NCBI GenBank assembly: GCA_025358485.1
Contig: JANYJJ010000104.1
Span: 1 to 55,765 of the forward strand
Length of the DNA: 55,765 nt
Direction of reading: 5' to 3'
Source: Burkholderiales bacterium
Lineage (GTDB): Bacteria > Pseudomonadota > Gammaproteobacteria > Burkholderiales > Burkholderiaceae_C
Shown here: positions 1-10,181 of the stretch, in pieces
Position numbering within the stretch: the stretch's first letter is position 1
Layout: each line of letters opens with the position of its first letter
Made by a program: the position numbers and the translations under genes
The notes under the pieces: model-generated
Seen by the model: only the letters and a program-made list of their open reading frames with translations
Database searches by the model: none
What the model was told of the DNA's origin: nothing

Positions 1-7
1 AACTTCC

Positions 8-2029
8 TTGACAAATTCTTTGATGGCCAACGCCATCCGCGCCCTCGCGATGGACGCCGTGCAGCAAGCCAACAGCGGCCACCCCGGCGCACCCATGGGC
101 ATGGCCGACATGGCGGTGGCGTTGTGGAGCCGCCACCTCAAGCACAACCCCGGCCACCCCAAGTGGGCAGACCGCGACCGCTTCGTGCTCAGCAACGGCC
201 ACGGCTCCATGCTGATTTACGCGCTGCTTCACCTCACCGGCTACGACCTGCCCATGAGCGAGTTGCGCAACTTCCGCCAACTGCACAGCAAAACGCCAGG
301 CCACCCCGAAGTGGACGTGACGCCGGGGGTTGAAACCACCACCGGCCCGCTGGGCCAAGGCTTGGCCAATGCTGTGGGCATGGCGCTGGCCGAGAAGCAG
401 TTGGCCCAAGAATTCAACCAAGTGGACGGGCAAACGCGACACACCATCGTTGACCACCACACTTATGTGTTTTTGGGTGACGGCTGCCTGATGGAAGGCA
501 TCAGCCACGAAGCCTGCGCGCTGGCCGGTGCGTGGCGCTTGAACAAGTTGATTGCGCTGTACGACGACAACGGCATTTCCATCGACGGCAAGGTGGCACC
601 TTGGTTCATCGACGACACACCCAAGCGCTTTGAAGCCTGCGGCTGGAACGTGATTCGCGCGGTGGACGGTCACAACGCAGATGCGGTGGACGCCGCCATC
701 GCTATGGGCAAAAAGTCCGGCAAGCCAACGCTGATTTGTTGCAAAACCACCATCGGCAAAGGCTCACCCAACCGCGGCGGCACCGCCAAAGCACACGGCG
801 AAGCCTTGGGCGCTGACGAGATCAAACTCACCCGCGAAGCGCTGGGCTGGACGTCTGAACCCTTCGTGATTCCAGAGGCTGTTTACGAAGCTTGGGACGC
901 GCGCCACACCGGCTTGGCAGCCGAAACCGATTGGGTCAACTGCTTCGAGGCCTACAGCCGCGTTTATCCAAGCTTGGCGCTCGAGTTTGTGCGCCGCATG
1001 GACCACGAGCTGCCAAAAAACTTTGCCCAAGTGGCGGTGGACGTAGTCGTTGCCGCCCACTTGAAAGCAGAAACGGTCGCCAGCCGCAAAGCCAGCCAAC
1101 TGGCCCTGGAAGCTTTCACCAAAAACCTGCCTGAAATGCTGGGCGGCAGTGCCGACCTGACGGGCTCCAACCTCACCAACACCAGCAGCACGCCGGCGCT
1201 GCGCATGGAGGCGGACGGCTCATCGAACGGCGGGCGCCACATCAACTTCGGCGTGCGCGAATTCGGCATGGCCGCCGTCATGAACGGCGTGGCGCTGCAC
1301 GGCGGTTTCATCCCTTATGGTGGCACCTTCCTGACCTTCAGCGACTACAGCCGCAACGCCATCCGCATGGCCGCGCTGATGAAGTTGCGGGTCATCCATG
1401 AGTTCACGCACGACAGCATCGGCTTGGGTGAAGACGGGCCCACGCACCAGTCGATAGAGCACGCCGCGTCGCTGCGCTTGATCCCAGGCCTGGACGTTTG
1501 GCGTCCGGCCGACACGGCCGAGACCGTGGTGGCTTGGGCTTGTGCGCTGGAAAACAAGCGTCGCCCCAGCGCCTTGCTGTTGTCGCGCCAGAACCTGCCC
1601 TACGCACCCAAGCAAGACCTCGGCGACATTTCCAAAGGCGCGTATGTGCTGGCCGAGCCCAGCGAAGTCGGTCTGAAAAAGAAAGCCCGCGCCGTCATCA
1701 TCGCCACCGGCTCAGAAGTGGGTTTGGCCTTGCACGCGCAGCAGCAACTCGCGGCCAAAGGCGTGCCGGTGCGCGTGGTGTCCATGCCGTCCACCAACGT
1801 GTTCGACCGCCAAACTGAAGCCTACAAAAAGTCGGTGTTGCCCAAAGGCATTCCCCGCATCGCCGTGGAAATGGGCGTGACCGACGGCTGGTGGAAATAC
1901 GGCTGCGCCGCCGTGGTCGGCATCGACACCTACGGCGAATCGGCCCCGGCACCGGTGCTGTTCAAGCACTTCGGGTTCACGGTCGAGAACGTGGTGGCGA
2001 CGGTGCGCAAGGTGTTGAGCAAAGGCTAA
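8..2029 (+). CDS. tkt: Transketolase
   Basis: Thiamine-diphosphate enzyme that moves two-carbon units between sugar phosphates in the non-oxidative pentose phosphate and Calvin pathways; cytoplasmic. The protein is about 670 residues, the full family length. The N-terminus carries [11 protein letters not shown], followed by the ThDP-binding GDGCLMEG motif, the central pyrimidine-binding part ([28 protein letters not shown]) and the C-terminal domain (ATGSEVGLA). The reading frame is open to the window edge, so the start is uncertain: a TTG at 8 or the ATG at 23 both sit close to where homologues begin. The stop is followed at once by a Shine-Dalgarno sequence for the next gene, so it is probably the first gene of a tkt - membrane protein - gap operon. 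Confidence 0.96.
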   Translation: MTNSLMANAIRALAMDAVQQANSGHPGAPMGMADMAVALWSRHLKHNPGHPKWADRDRFVLSNGHGSMLIYALLHLTGYDLPMSELRNFRQLHSKTPGHPEVDVTPGVETTTGPLGQGLANAVGMALAEKQLAQEFNQVDGQTRHTIVDHHTYVFLGDGCLMEGISHEACALAGAWRLNKLIALYDDNGISIDGKVAPWFIDDTPKRFEACGWNVIRAVDGHNADAVDAAIAMGKKSGKPTLICCKTTIGKGSPNRGGTAKAHGEALGADEIKLTREALGWTSEPFVIPEAVYEAWDARHTGLAAETDWVNCFEAYSRVYPSLALEFVRRMDHELPKNFAQVAVDVVVAAHLKAETVASRKASQLALEAFTKNLPEMLGGSADLTGSNLTNTSSTPALRMEADGSSNGGRHINFGVREFGMAAVMNGVALHGGFIPYGGTFLTFSDYSRNAIRMAALMKLRVIHEFTHDSIGLGEDGPTHQSIEHAASLRLIPGLDVWRPADTAETVVAWACALENKRRPSALLLSRQNLPYAPKQDLGDISKGAYVLAEPSEVGLKKKARAVIIATGSEVGLALHAQQQLAAKGVPVRVVSMPSTNVFDRQTEAYKKSVLPKGIPRIAVEMGVTDGWWKYGCAAVVGIDTYGESAPAPVLFKHFGFTVENVVATVRKVLSKG

Positions 2030-2037
2030 GGAATCAA

Positions 2038-3620
<1,583 letters not shown>

Positions 3621-3654
3621 CAACGAAGGTGAAGTGCTTCTGACTTCATTCACC

Positions 3655-3682
3655 AAGGCTCCTTCGGGGGCCTTTGTTTTTG
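3655..3682 (+). terminator. Intrinsic terminator after gap
   Basis: An 8-bp stem (AAGGCTCC / GGGGCCTT, one G-T wobble) with a stable TTCG tetraloop is followed by TGTTTTT. It ends the tkt-gap operon and overlaps the upstream region of the next gene. Confidence 0.85.
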
Positions 3683-3727
3683 ACGCGGCTCAAAAATCAG
3701 CACCGCGACATTTGTAAAGATGCACCG

Positions 3728-5017
3728 ATGAACGCCAACCTCCTCATCCAAAACGCCACCTTGCCCGACGGCCGCATGCGGCACGATGTGTTGGCGCTGG
3801 AAGGGCGTATCGCCGCCATCGGCATGAATCTGACGGCCCCTGAAGGCACGCCCACCATCGCCGCAAATGGCCAGTTGCTGAGCCCACCCTTTGTTGACGC
3901 GCACTTTCACATGGACGCCACGCTCAGCTACGGCTTGCCGCGCGTCAACCAAAGCGGCACGCTGTTGGAAGGCATTGCGCTGTGGGGCGAGTTGAAGCCG
4001 CATCTCACGCAGCAAGCTTTGGTGGAGCGGGCGCTGACTTACTGCGATTGGGCCGTTGCCAAAGGCTTGCTGGCCATCCGCACCCATGTGGACATTTGCG
4101 ACGACCGCCTGCTGGCGGTAGAAGCGCTGTTGGAAGTGAAGCGCCAAGTCGCGCCCTACCTCGACATGCAGTTGGTGGCCTTTCCGCAAGACGGCCTGCT
4201 GCGCTCGCCCACCGCGCTGGCCAACATGAAGCGCGCATTGGACATGGGCGTGGACGTCATCGGCGGCATTCCCCATTTCGAGCGCAGCATGGCCGAGGGA
4301 GCCGACAGCGTGCGCATCTTGTGCGAGCTGGCGGCCGAGCGCGGTCTGCGTGTGGACATGCACTGTGACGAAAGCGACGACCCGATGTCGCGTCACGTGG
4401 AAGCCTTGGCCTTGCAAACCCACCGCCTGGGCCTGCATGGCCGCGTGACCGGTTCGCACCTCACCTCCATGCATTCCATGGACAACTACTACGTCAGCAA
4501 ATTACTGCCGCTGATGGCGGAAGCGCAGCTGCACGCCGTGGCCAACCCGCTCATCAACATCACTTTGCAAGGCCGTCACGACACTTATCCCAAGCGCCGC
4601 GGCATGACGCGCGTGCCCGAGCTGCTGGCCGCTGGCGTCAACGTGGCATTCGGTCACGACTGCGTGATGGACCCTTGGTATTCGCTGGGCAGCGGCGACA
4701 TGTTGGAGGTGGCGCACATGGGTTTGCATGTGGCGCAAATGACGTCACAAGCGCAAATGCGCCAGTGCTTTGATGCCGTCACTGTCAATGCGGCCAAAGT
4801 GATGGGCTTGGACTTGGACGGCTACGGCTTGACTGTGGGCTGCAATGCCGACTTCGTTTTGCTGCAAGCGCACGACGCGGTCGAGGCCATTCGTCTGCGC
4901 GCCAACCGCTTGTGTGTGGTGCGGCGCGGCCGCGTGATTGCGCAAACCGCACCGCTTCTTGCGCAACTCTCCCTGCCAGGCCGACCGGCACAAACCGCAT
5001 GGAACCTGCCCCGCTAG
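3728..5017 (+). CDS. Cytosine deaminase-like amidohydrolase
   Basis: Metal-dependent amidohydrolase (TIM barrel), closest by eye to cytosine deaminase CodA, which hydrolyses cytosine to uracil and ammonium. The protein is 429 residues, against about 427 for E. coli CodA. Metal and catalytic motifs in order: FVDAHFHMD near residue 57, DMHCDES near 212, TGSHLTSMHS near 244 and FGHDCVMDPWYSLGSGDM near 310. The ATG at 3728 is used because CodA-type proteins begin here (NANLLIQNATLPDG); the open frame runs 54 bases further upstream through the gap terminator. Related enzymes such as N-isopropylammelide hydrolases cannot be excluded, so the substrate is only probable. It lies about 16 kb from an NCS1-type permease-sensor fusion but shows no direct link to it. 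Confidence 0.82.
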   Translation: MNANLLIQNATLPDGRMRHDVLALEGRIAAIGMNLTAPEGTPTIAANGQLLSPPFVDAHFHMDATLSYGLPRVNQSGTLLEGIALWGELKPHLTQQALVERALTYCDWAVAKGLLAIRTHVDICDDRLLAVEALLEVKRQVAPYLDMQLVAFPQDGLLRSPTALANMKRALDMGVDVIGGIPHFERSMAEGADSVRILCELAAERGLRVDMHCDESDDPMSRHVEALALQTHRLGLHGRVTGSHLTSMHSMDNYYVSKLLPLMAEAQLHAVANPLINITLQGRHDTYPKRRGMTRVPELLAAGVNVAFGHDCVMDPWYSLGSGDMLEVAHMGLHVAQMTSQAQMRQCFDAVTVNAAKVMGLDLDGYGLTVGCNADFVLLQAHDAVEAIRLRANRLCVVRRGRVIAQTAPLLAQLSLPGRPAQTAWNLPR

Positions 5018-5047
5018 AATAAATTTCATTCAGTAACCAAGCTTCAC

Positions 5048-5662
5048 ATGAAACTCATCGGCTCCCTCACCAGCCCCTACGTGCGCAAAGTGCGCATCGT
5101 CATGGCAGAAAAAAAACTCGACTACCAACTCGAACTCGAAGACGTCTGGGCCAGTGACCGCATCAACCAGTCCAACCCGCTGGGCAAAGTGCCTTGCTTG
5201 GTGATGGAAGGCGGCGAGGCGATGTTTGATTCGCGCGTCATCGTCGAATACATGGACACCCTGTCGCCAGTCAGCCGCCTGATTCCCGAGCGCGGCCGCG
5301 AACGCGCCGAAGTGCGCACCTGGGAGGCCCTGGCCGACGGCGTCGTCGACGCCGCCATCTTGGTCCGCCTGGAGCAAACCTATGCAGGCCGCACCGATAC
5401 CCAGCGCAGCACCGCATGGATAGACCGCAACACCCACAAGATGCACGCAGGCATCGCGGCCATGGGCAAAGGCTTGGGCGACAAACCGTATTGCGCAGGC
5501 GTTCATTTGACGCTGGCCGACATCGCGGTGGGCTGCGCGCTGAGCTACCTCGATTTCCGCTTCAGCCACATCGACTGGCGCGCTTCCAACGCCAACCTGG
5601 CCAAGCTCAGCGACAAGCTTTCACTGCGCGCCAGCTTCATCGACACCGCACCGCCAAAGTGA
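5048..5662 (+). CDS. Glutathione S-transferase family protein
   Basis: Probable GST of about 204 residues. The N-terminal thioredoxin-like domain starts MKLIGSLTSPYVRKVRIVMAEK, with a Ser at the usual catalytic position, and carries the GKVPCLV cis-proline motif and the FDSRVIVEYMD glutathione-binding region. The all-helical C-terminal domain has the typical LTLADIAVGCALSYLDFR segment. A TAGAAT -10-like hexamer overlaps the stop of the preceding gene at 5015-5020, so it probably has its own promoter. A strong terminator follows at 5691. Substrate unknown. Confidence 0.9.
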   Translation: MKLIGSLTSPYVRKVRIVMAEKKLDYQLELEDVWASDRINQSNPLGKVPCLVMEGGEAMFDSRVIVEYMDTLSPVSRLIPERGRERAEVRTWEALADGVVDAAILVRLEQTYAGRTDTQRSTAWIDRNTHKMHAGIAAMGKGLGDKPYCAGVHLTLADIAVGCALSYLDFRFSHIDWRASNANLAKLSDKLSLRASFIDTAPPK

Positions 5663-5690
5663 CCTTGGGTTGAGTTCGCAAGATTTTTCA

Positions 5691-5717
5691 ACGCACCTTT
5701 CGAGGTGCGTTTTTTTC
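5691..5717 (+). terminator. Intrinsic terminator after the GST gene
   Basis: Perfect 8-bp stem ACGCACCT / AGGTGCGT with a TTCG tetraloop, followed directly by a run of seven T. It separates the plus-strand GST gene from the convergent flavoprotein gene. Confidence 0.92.
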
Positions 5718-5791
5718 GTGTGTTGGTTTCGCCAGGTTTTCCTGGAATGAGAAAACCACACAAGCACCCATTCCGCGAATCGCGTGCAGCG

Positions 5792-7477
5792 TTAGCCCTG
5801 CGCCCGCAGTCCTGATTCCTCAGCCACCGCAAAACTGCTGGCCTGCGCCATCGGCCAGTACAGCCGAAACACCGCCTGCATCATTTGCTGTGCTTGTTCG
5901 TTGGTGGCGTTCTGCTCAAAATCCAACAGCGCCCCGGGCTTCACAAATGGCAGCAAATTGGCCAGCAGCTTGATCTCGTGCTGGCTGCAACGGCGCACGA
6001 TGTGGCGCGCGGTGATGTCGCTGGGGTGCTTCAATCCGGCCGCTTGCACCAGCTCTTTCAGCGCGTGCAAAGTGTTCTGGTGAAACTGATACACGCGTTC
6101 GGTTTTGGTGTTCACCACCAGCGCTTTTTGGCGCTGCGGGTCTTGCGTGGTCACACCCGTGGGGCAGTCGCCGGTGTGGCAGGCCTGGGCTTGAATGCAA
6201 CCCAGCGCAAACATAAAACCACGCGCTGCGTTGCACCAGTCGGCACCCAGCGCCATCATGCGGGCGATGTCAAAGGCGCTGACCACCTTGCCCGCACAAC
6301 CAATTTTTATCTTGCTGCGCAGGTTCAAGCCGGTCAGCGTGTTGTGCACCAACAGCAGGCCTTCTTGCAGCGGCACGCCCACGTGGTCGGTGAACTCCAG
6401 AGGTGCCGCGCCGGTGCCGCCTTCGGCTCCGTCCACCACGATGAAGTCGGGCGTGATGCCGGTCTCGATCATCGCCTTGCACAGCGCAAACCACTCCCAC
6501 GGGTGGCCGATGCACAGCTTGAAGCCGGTGGGTTTGCCGCCAGACAGCGTGCGCAACTTGGCGATGAAATGCATCATTTCTATCGGTGTGGAAAACGCGC
6601 TGTGCGCCGCTGGGCTCACGCAGTCTTGCCATGCCGGAACACCGCGCGCTTCGGCAATTTCAAGCGTCACTTTGGGGCCAGGCAACACGCCGCCGTGGCC
6701 GGGCTTGGCACCTTGACTGAGCTTGAGCTCGATCATCTTCACTTGCGGGCTGAGTGCGTTTGCGGTGAATTTGTCGGCGTTGAAACTGCCGTCGTCATTG
6801 CGACAACCAAAGTAGCCCGAGCCTATTTCCCACACCAGATCACCGCCGTGTTCGCGGTGGTGGCGGCTGATGGAGCCTTCGCCGGTGTCGTGCGCAAAGC
6901 CGCCTTTTTTGGCACCCGCGTTCAACGCAAGAATCGCGTTCGCTGACAGCGCGCCAAAGCTCATCGCAGATATGTTGAACACGCTGGCGTGATACGGCTG
7001 GGCCGAGTTTTCACCGATCAGCACGCGGAAATCATGCGTTGGCACCGTGGTGGGCGCAAGCGAATGGTTGATCCATTCATAGCCCACCGCCCCCACATCC
7101 AGCTGCGTGCCAAACGGCCGTTTGTCGGGCTCGCCCTTGGCACGTTGGTACACCAGCGAGCGTTGTTGGCGAGAGAAAGGCGCAGCGTCGTTGTCGGCCT
7201 CAATGAAGTACTGGCGAATTTCAGGCCGCACGAACTCAAACAAAAACCGCAGGTGCCCAATGACCGGGTAGTTGCGCAAGATCGAGTGTTTGGTTTGCCG
7301 CACATCGCGAAAGCCCAAGGCAATCAACGCAATGAAACCCAGCGCCCACAACGAGCCCGACGCCGAGCGCGAAGTCACCCACACAAACACACTCAGCAGC
7401 AGCCCCGCCACGCAGGCCAGCCACGCGCTGTAGCGGACGGGGAAGAACCGGTTCAAAGACAAAATCCACGCGCGCAT
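5792..7477 (-). CDS. FMN-binding glutamate synthase-family protein, membrane-anchored
   Basis: 561-residue protein matching the central/FMN domain of the large glutamate synthase subunit (GltB-like, stand-alone form). N-terminal hydrophobic stretches (residues about 17-50) suggest a membrane anchor. The FMN-barrel motifs are NISAMSFGALSANAI near residue 165, GAKPGHGGVLPG near 255, VVDGAEGGTGAAPLEF near 345 and GADWCNAARGFMFALGC near 410. The cysteines C-x5-C-x4-C in GCIQAQACHTGDCPTG match the 3Fe-4S ligands of glutamate synthase. It lacks the N-terminal glutaminase domain, so it is unlikely to be a complete GOGAT. These stand-alone proteins are common, but I know of no firmly assigned reaction. 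It stands alone, convergent with the GST gene. Confidence 0.88.
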   Translation of the reverse strand: MRAWILSLNRFFPVRYSAWLACVAGLLLSVFVWVTSRSASGSLWALGFIALIALGFRDVRQTKHSILRNYPVIGHLRFLFEFVRPEIRQYFIEADNDAAPFSRQQRSLVYQRAKGEPDKRPFGTQLDVGAVGYEWINHSLAPTTVPTHDFRVLIGENSAQPYHASVFNISAMSFGALSANAILALNAGAKKGGFAHDTGEGSISRHHREHGGDLVWEIGSGYFGCRNDDGSFNADKFTANALSPQVKMIELKLSQGAKPGHGGVLPGPKVTLEIAEARGVPAWQDCVSPAAHSAFSTPIEMMHFIAKLRTLSGGKPTGFKLCIGHPWEWFALCKAMIETGITPDFIVVDGAEGGTGAAPLEFTDHVGVPLQEGLLLVHNTLTGLNLRSKIKIGCAGKVVSAFDIARMMALGADWCNAARGFMFALGCIQAQACHTGDCPTGVTTQDPQRQKALVVNTKTERVYQFHQNTLHALKELVQAAGLKHPSDITARHIVRRCSQHEIKLLANLLPFVKPGALLDFEQNATNEQAQQMMQAVFRLYWPMAQASSFAVAEESGLRAQG

Positions 7478-7649
7478 GGGAGCTTCCCAGTGTTGTTGTG
7501 CGGCGATGGTAGTGGCCGAATCAAACGCCGCTGGTCAGGCGTGATGGCTGACAAAAACTCGGGTCAACGCGCGCGCTGTGGCCCGTAGCGGCGCGTTTGG
7601 AATGCAATGCGCTACTGCGTCGGTTGTGCCCAACCTCACCGAGGCTTGC

Positions 7650-7680
7650 AAAACCCAAACGCGCCGAACGGCGTTTGGGC
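7650..7680 (-). terminator. Probable terminator of the amiE-moxR-VWA unit
   Basis: Inverted repeat CCCAAACGC / GCGTTTGGG at 7654-7662 and 7671-7679, followed on the minus strand by TTTT. It lies about 25 bases past the stop of the VWA gene. The T-tract is short, so efficiency is uncertain. Confidence 0.6.
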
Positions 7681-7701
7681 CGAGAGCAAGCGGGACAAGG
7701 C

Positions 7702-9267
7702 TCAGGCCAGCAAACGCCGCAGTGCTGCGGGCAAGTCATTCGAACTGCGCACGCGCACAGCACCGCCGCGACCGAAAACATGCACTGCCTCAGTGCTGTC
7801 ATCGGGCTCAAACACCAAGCAGCCCATGCGCACGCCGCGACGTGCCGCGTCGCTCACTGCCCGCCGTGCGTCTTCGCGCAAATAAACGGGGTCGTGCACG
7901 TCAATGTCATGCGGGCTGCCGTCCGACAACAGCACCGCCCAGCGCTGCGCTGCGGGCGTCGCAAGCAGGCGCTTTGATGCGTGGCGCAGCACCGCGCCCA
8001 AACGCGTAGAACCCTGTGCGCGCAGCGCGTCCAAGCGTGCGGCCATGGCCGCGTCGGGTGCCTGCGAAGGCGACTTCACGGTGCGCCAATGCACCGCATG
8101 TCGGCCGTTTGAGTTGAAAGCCGCCACACCGAAGCGGATGCCGCGCGCCTGCAAGGCCAAGCTCAGGACCAGTGCCGCCTGGCAAGAAGCTTGCAAAGAA
8201 GTGCCAGCGGTTGACGCCGACTGGTCGATCAGCAACCACAGCGCAGTGCGCGTGACGCCGGCGCGTGGCCTGCGGTAAACGCGAGCAGAAGCGGGGATGC
8301 GCAGACGCCGACCCAACTGCCAGTTCACCAGCGCGTCAAGCTCAAAAACCTCGCCGTTGTCGCTGCATCCGTGGCGTTCGACGTGCCGCATCAGGTCGCG
8401 GAGCAGCCGTGTCAAACGCTGCGCGATTTTTTGTTCGGTGTCGTGAATCGGCCGCGCTGGAGTGTTCAGGGCGATTGCGGAGTTTGGGGCGTTCGACTCC
8501 ATCACGCAGCACCAGTCGGGGCGCAAGCTGCCGATGAGCCGGTCCCACTCAGGGTGAAGAACGTCCTGCTTGGCGGCTGCGGTCAGGTCTGCATCAGGCT
8601 CTCGGTTGGGCAGAGGCGCGGCACCGGTGGGCGGCGGCGCAGCGGTCAACACGTCGGCCGCCCACATCCAGCGGTGGTCATCGCGGTAGGCGGGCAAGGC
8701 CAGTGCGGCCTTGCCGTTGAACTGCAAGCGCATCTGTCCGATGTCATGGCCCAGACGGTTGGCAGCCACGCGCAGCTCGGCCGATGTGCGCAGCGCAGGC
8801 ATGCAGAGGTCGGCGTCTAAAAAGCACAAGCTGCGGCCCTTGCGCACCCACGGGTCGGGGTCGTCATAAGCCGGGTCGCACAGGCTGCGCGCCAAGCGCA
8901 CGGCCAAGCCCGCAAAGCCCACACCGCTGTCGGGAGTGGCCGTGTGCAGCGGTCGCCACAGACGGGCCAAGCCGGGCAGCTCGCGCACGGCCAGCGCTTC
9001 GACGCGGGCGTCTTCCAACAGCGCCATCAACACGCGGGCAATCGGCCCCAGGCCGGTGCCATCAAAGCGCTGCGGTGAGTAAACCAGGTGTGTGGCCGCA
9101 TGCGCCGCAGCCGCTGCTTGTTGTTGCCAGCCGTGCGAATGCTGCAACTTCGAAAGGGCGGGCAGGTGGATGGCCCCGGCCGCGATGTAAGCACAGTCGC
9201 TGTCGAAGGCCAGTGGCGGTGCTTGGCCCCAAAGCAAGCGCAACCAGTGGGTTAGCGGCGCATGCAT
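7702..9267 (-). CDS. VWA-domain protein of the NorD/CbbO type
   Basis: 521-residue protein with a von Willebrand factor A domain in the C-terminal third. The MIDAS metal site is visible as LLIDQSAST (DxSxS), followed by RLGAVLRHAS and VLLSDGSPHD. The N-terminal part (AATHLVYSP, LLEDARVEAL, RVAANRLGHD) resembles NorD/CbbO proteins, which work with a MoxR-type AAA+ ATPase to activate or insert metal into an enzyme. The partner ATPase is the gene just upstream. No nitric oxide reductase or RuBisCO gene is present in the window; the only enzyme gene in the unit is amiE. The ATG at 9267 is preceded by a C-rich leader with no recognisable Shine-Dalgarno sequence, so either translation is coupled or the start differs. 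Confidence 0.85.
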   Translation of the reverse strand: MHAPLTHWLRLLWGQAPPLAFDSDCAYIAAGAIHLPALSKLQHSHGWQQQAAAAAHAATHLVYSPQRFDGTGLGPIARVLMALLEDARVEALAVRELPGLARLWRPLHTATPDSGVGFAGLAVRLARSLCDPAYDDPDPWVRKGRSLCFLDADLCMPALRTSAELRVAANRLGHDIGQMRLQFNGKAALALPAYRDDHRWMWAADVLTAAPPPTGAAPLPNREPDADLTAAAKQDVLHPEWDRLIGSLRPDWCCVMESNAPNSAIALNTPARPIHDTEQKIAQRLTRLLRDLMRHVERHGCSDNGEVFELDALVNWQLGRRLRIPASARVYRRPRAGVTRTALWLLIDQSASTAGTSLQASCQAALVLSLALQARGIRFGVAAFNSNGRHAVHWRTVKSPSQAPDAAMAARLDALRAQGSTRLGAVLRHASKRLLATPAAQRWAVLLSDGSPHDIDVHDPVYLREDARRAVSDAARRGVRMGCLVFEPDDSTEAVHVFGRGGAVRVRSSNDLPAALRRLLA

Positions 9268-9282
9268 GGAGGGGGCGGGCGG

Positions 9283-9326
9283 GGGGGTATGGCGGGGGTA
9301 TCGCGGGGGTAGCGCGGGGGTATTGA
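9283..9326. repeat. 11-bp G-rich tandem repeat between the AAA+ and VWA genes
   Basis: Four units of about 11 bp (GGGGGTATSGC with small changes) fill most of the 69-bp gap between the two genes, with further G-runs at 9271-9279. On the plus strand this gives at least five runs of five or more G within 50 bases, a strong G-quadruplex candidate. The mRNA carries the C-rich complement. Confidence 0.85.
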
Positions 9327-9336
9327 ACTGCGCGGC

Positions 9337-10155
9337 TCAGAAAGCCGCGTCCAGCGCAGCGCGCAGCGCAGCATGCACGTCGGCGTCGTCGCTGAGCGCG
9401 TCCACCATGGCCAGCCGACACGCCTTCGTGAGGGTCAAGCCTTGCACCACCAACAAGGCGGCGTGCACCAACATGCGCGTGGAGGCGCCCTCGTCCAGAC
9501 CGAAGCCTTGCAGCCGCCGTGTGCGCAGTCCGAATGCCACGATGGCGGCGGCCTGCGCCATGTCCAGCCCCGACTCTTGCGCCACGATTGCGGCTTCGCG
9601 CTCTGAATTCGGGTAGCCGAACTCGATCGCGCAAAAGCGTTGGCGTGTCGATGCCCGCATCTCGCGTGCCGTGGGCGAGGGGTTGTACGAAACCACCAAC
9701 TGAAAGTCTGGGTGCGCGTGCACCAGTTCATTGCGCTGCGCGAGCGGCAGTTGGCGGCGCGTGTCGGTCAGCGGGTGAATGACGACCAGCGTGTCGGCGC
9801 GCGCTTCAATCAGCTCGTCGAGGTAACACAAGCCGCCGTGGCGCACTGCCTGCGTCAGCGGGCCGTCTTGCCAGCGCGTGCCGTCGCTGTCCAGCAGCCA
9901 GCGGCCCACCAGATCGCCAGCGCTCAGTTCTTCGTGACAGGCCACCGTCACCAAGGGCCGCTTCAAGCGCCATGCCATGTGTTCAACAAAGCGCGTTTTG
10001 CCGCAGCCCGTCGGGCCTTTCAAAACCAAAGGCAGCCGAAGCGCGTGTGCTGCCTCGAACATTTCCAGTTCGTCACCGCTGGGCTGGTAGTAAGGCTGCC
10101 GCAACACACGGTGTGCGGCGAGCGGGTCGTGCCGATCTTGCAAGTCGGGGCTCAT
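9337..10155 (-). CDS. MoxR-family AAA+ ATPase of the NorQ/CbbQ type
   Basis: 272-residue ATPase matching CbbQ/NorQ in length and motifs. It begins YYQPSGDELEMFEAA, then Walker A GPTGCGKTRF, Walker B GLCYLDELIEAR, sensor motif VVSYNPSP and the arginine-rich STRQRFCAIEF. Known CbbQ/NorQ rings work with a VWA partner to activate RuBisCO or nitric oxide reductase. Here the gene follows amiE by 26 bases on the same strand and precedes its VWA partner. The expected client is therefore an enzyme of this amide locus, amidase itself being the nearest (inference). Confidence 0.9.
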   Translation of the reverse strand: MSPDLQDRHDPLAAHRVLRQPYYQPSGDELEMFEAAHALRLPLVLKGPTGCGKTRFVEHMAWRLKRPLVTVACHEELSAGDLVGRWLLDSDGTRWQDGPLTQAVRHGGLCYLDELIEARADTLVVIHPLTDTRRQLPLAQRNELVHAHPDFQLVVSYNPSPTAREMRASTRQRFCAIEFGYPNSEREAAIVAQESGLDMAQAAAIVAFGLRTRRLQGFGLDEGASTRMLVHAALLVVQGLTLTKACRLAMVDALSDDADVHAALRAALDAAF

Positions 10156-10181
10156 GAGGTCGACAACGTTTCAACCTGACG

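Noticed and set aside
5915..6950. Long plus-strand open frame antisense to the glutamate-synthase-like gene
   Set aside because: High-GC codon usage opens the antisense frame; the product is His/Ala/Arg-rich and unlike any family, while the minus-strand gene has clear motifs. The same applies to other long antisense frames, such as those opposite gap, urtE, cfa and the Gcr gene.
7702..10155. CbbQ/CbbO pair as RuBisCO activase
   Set aside because: No RuBisCO large or small subunit gene is present in the window and the pair follows amiE, so a RuBisCO role cannot be supported here.
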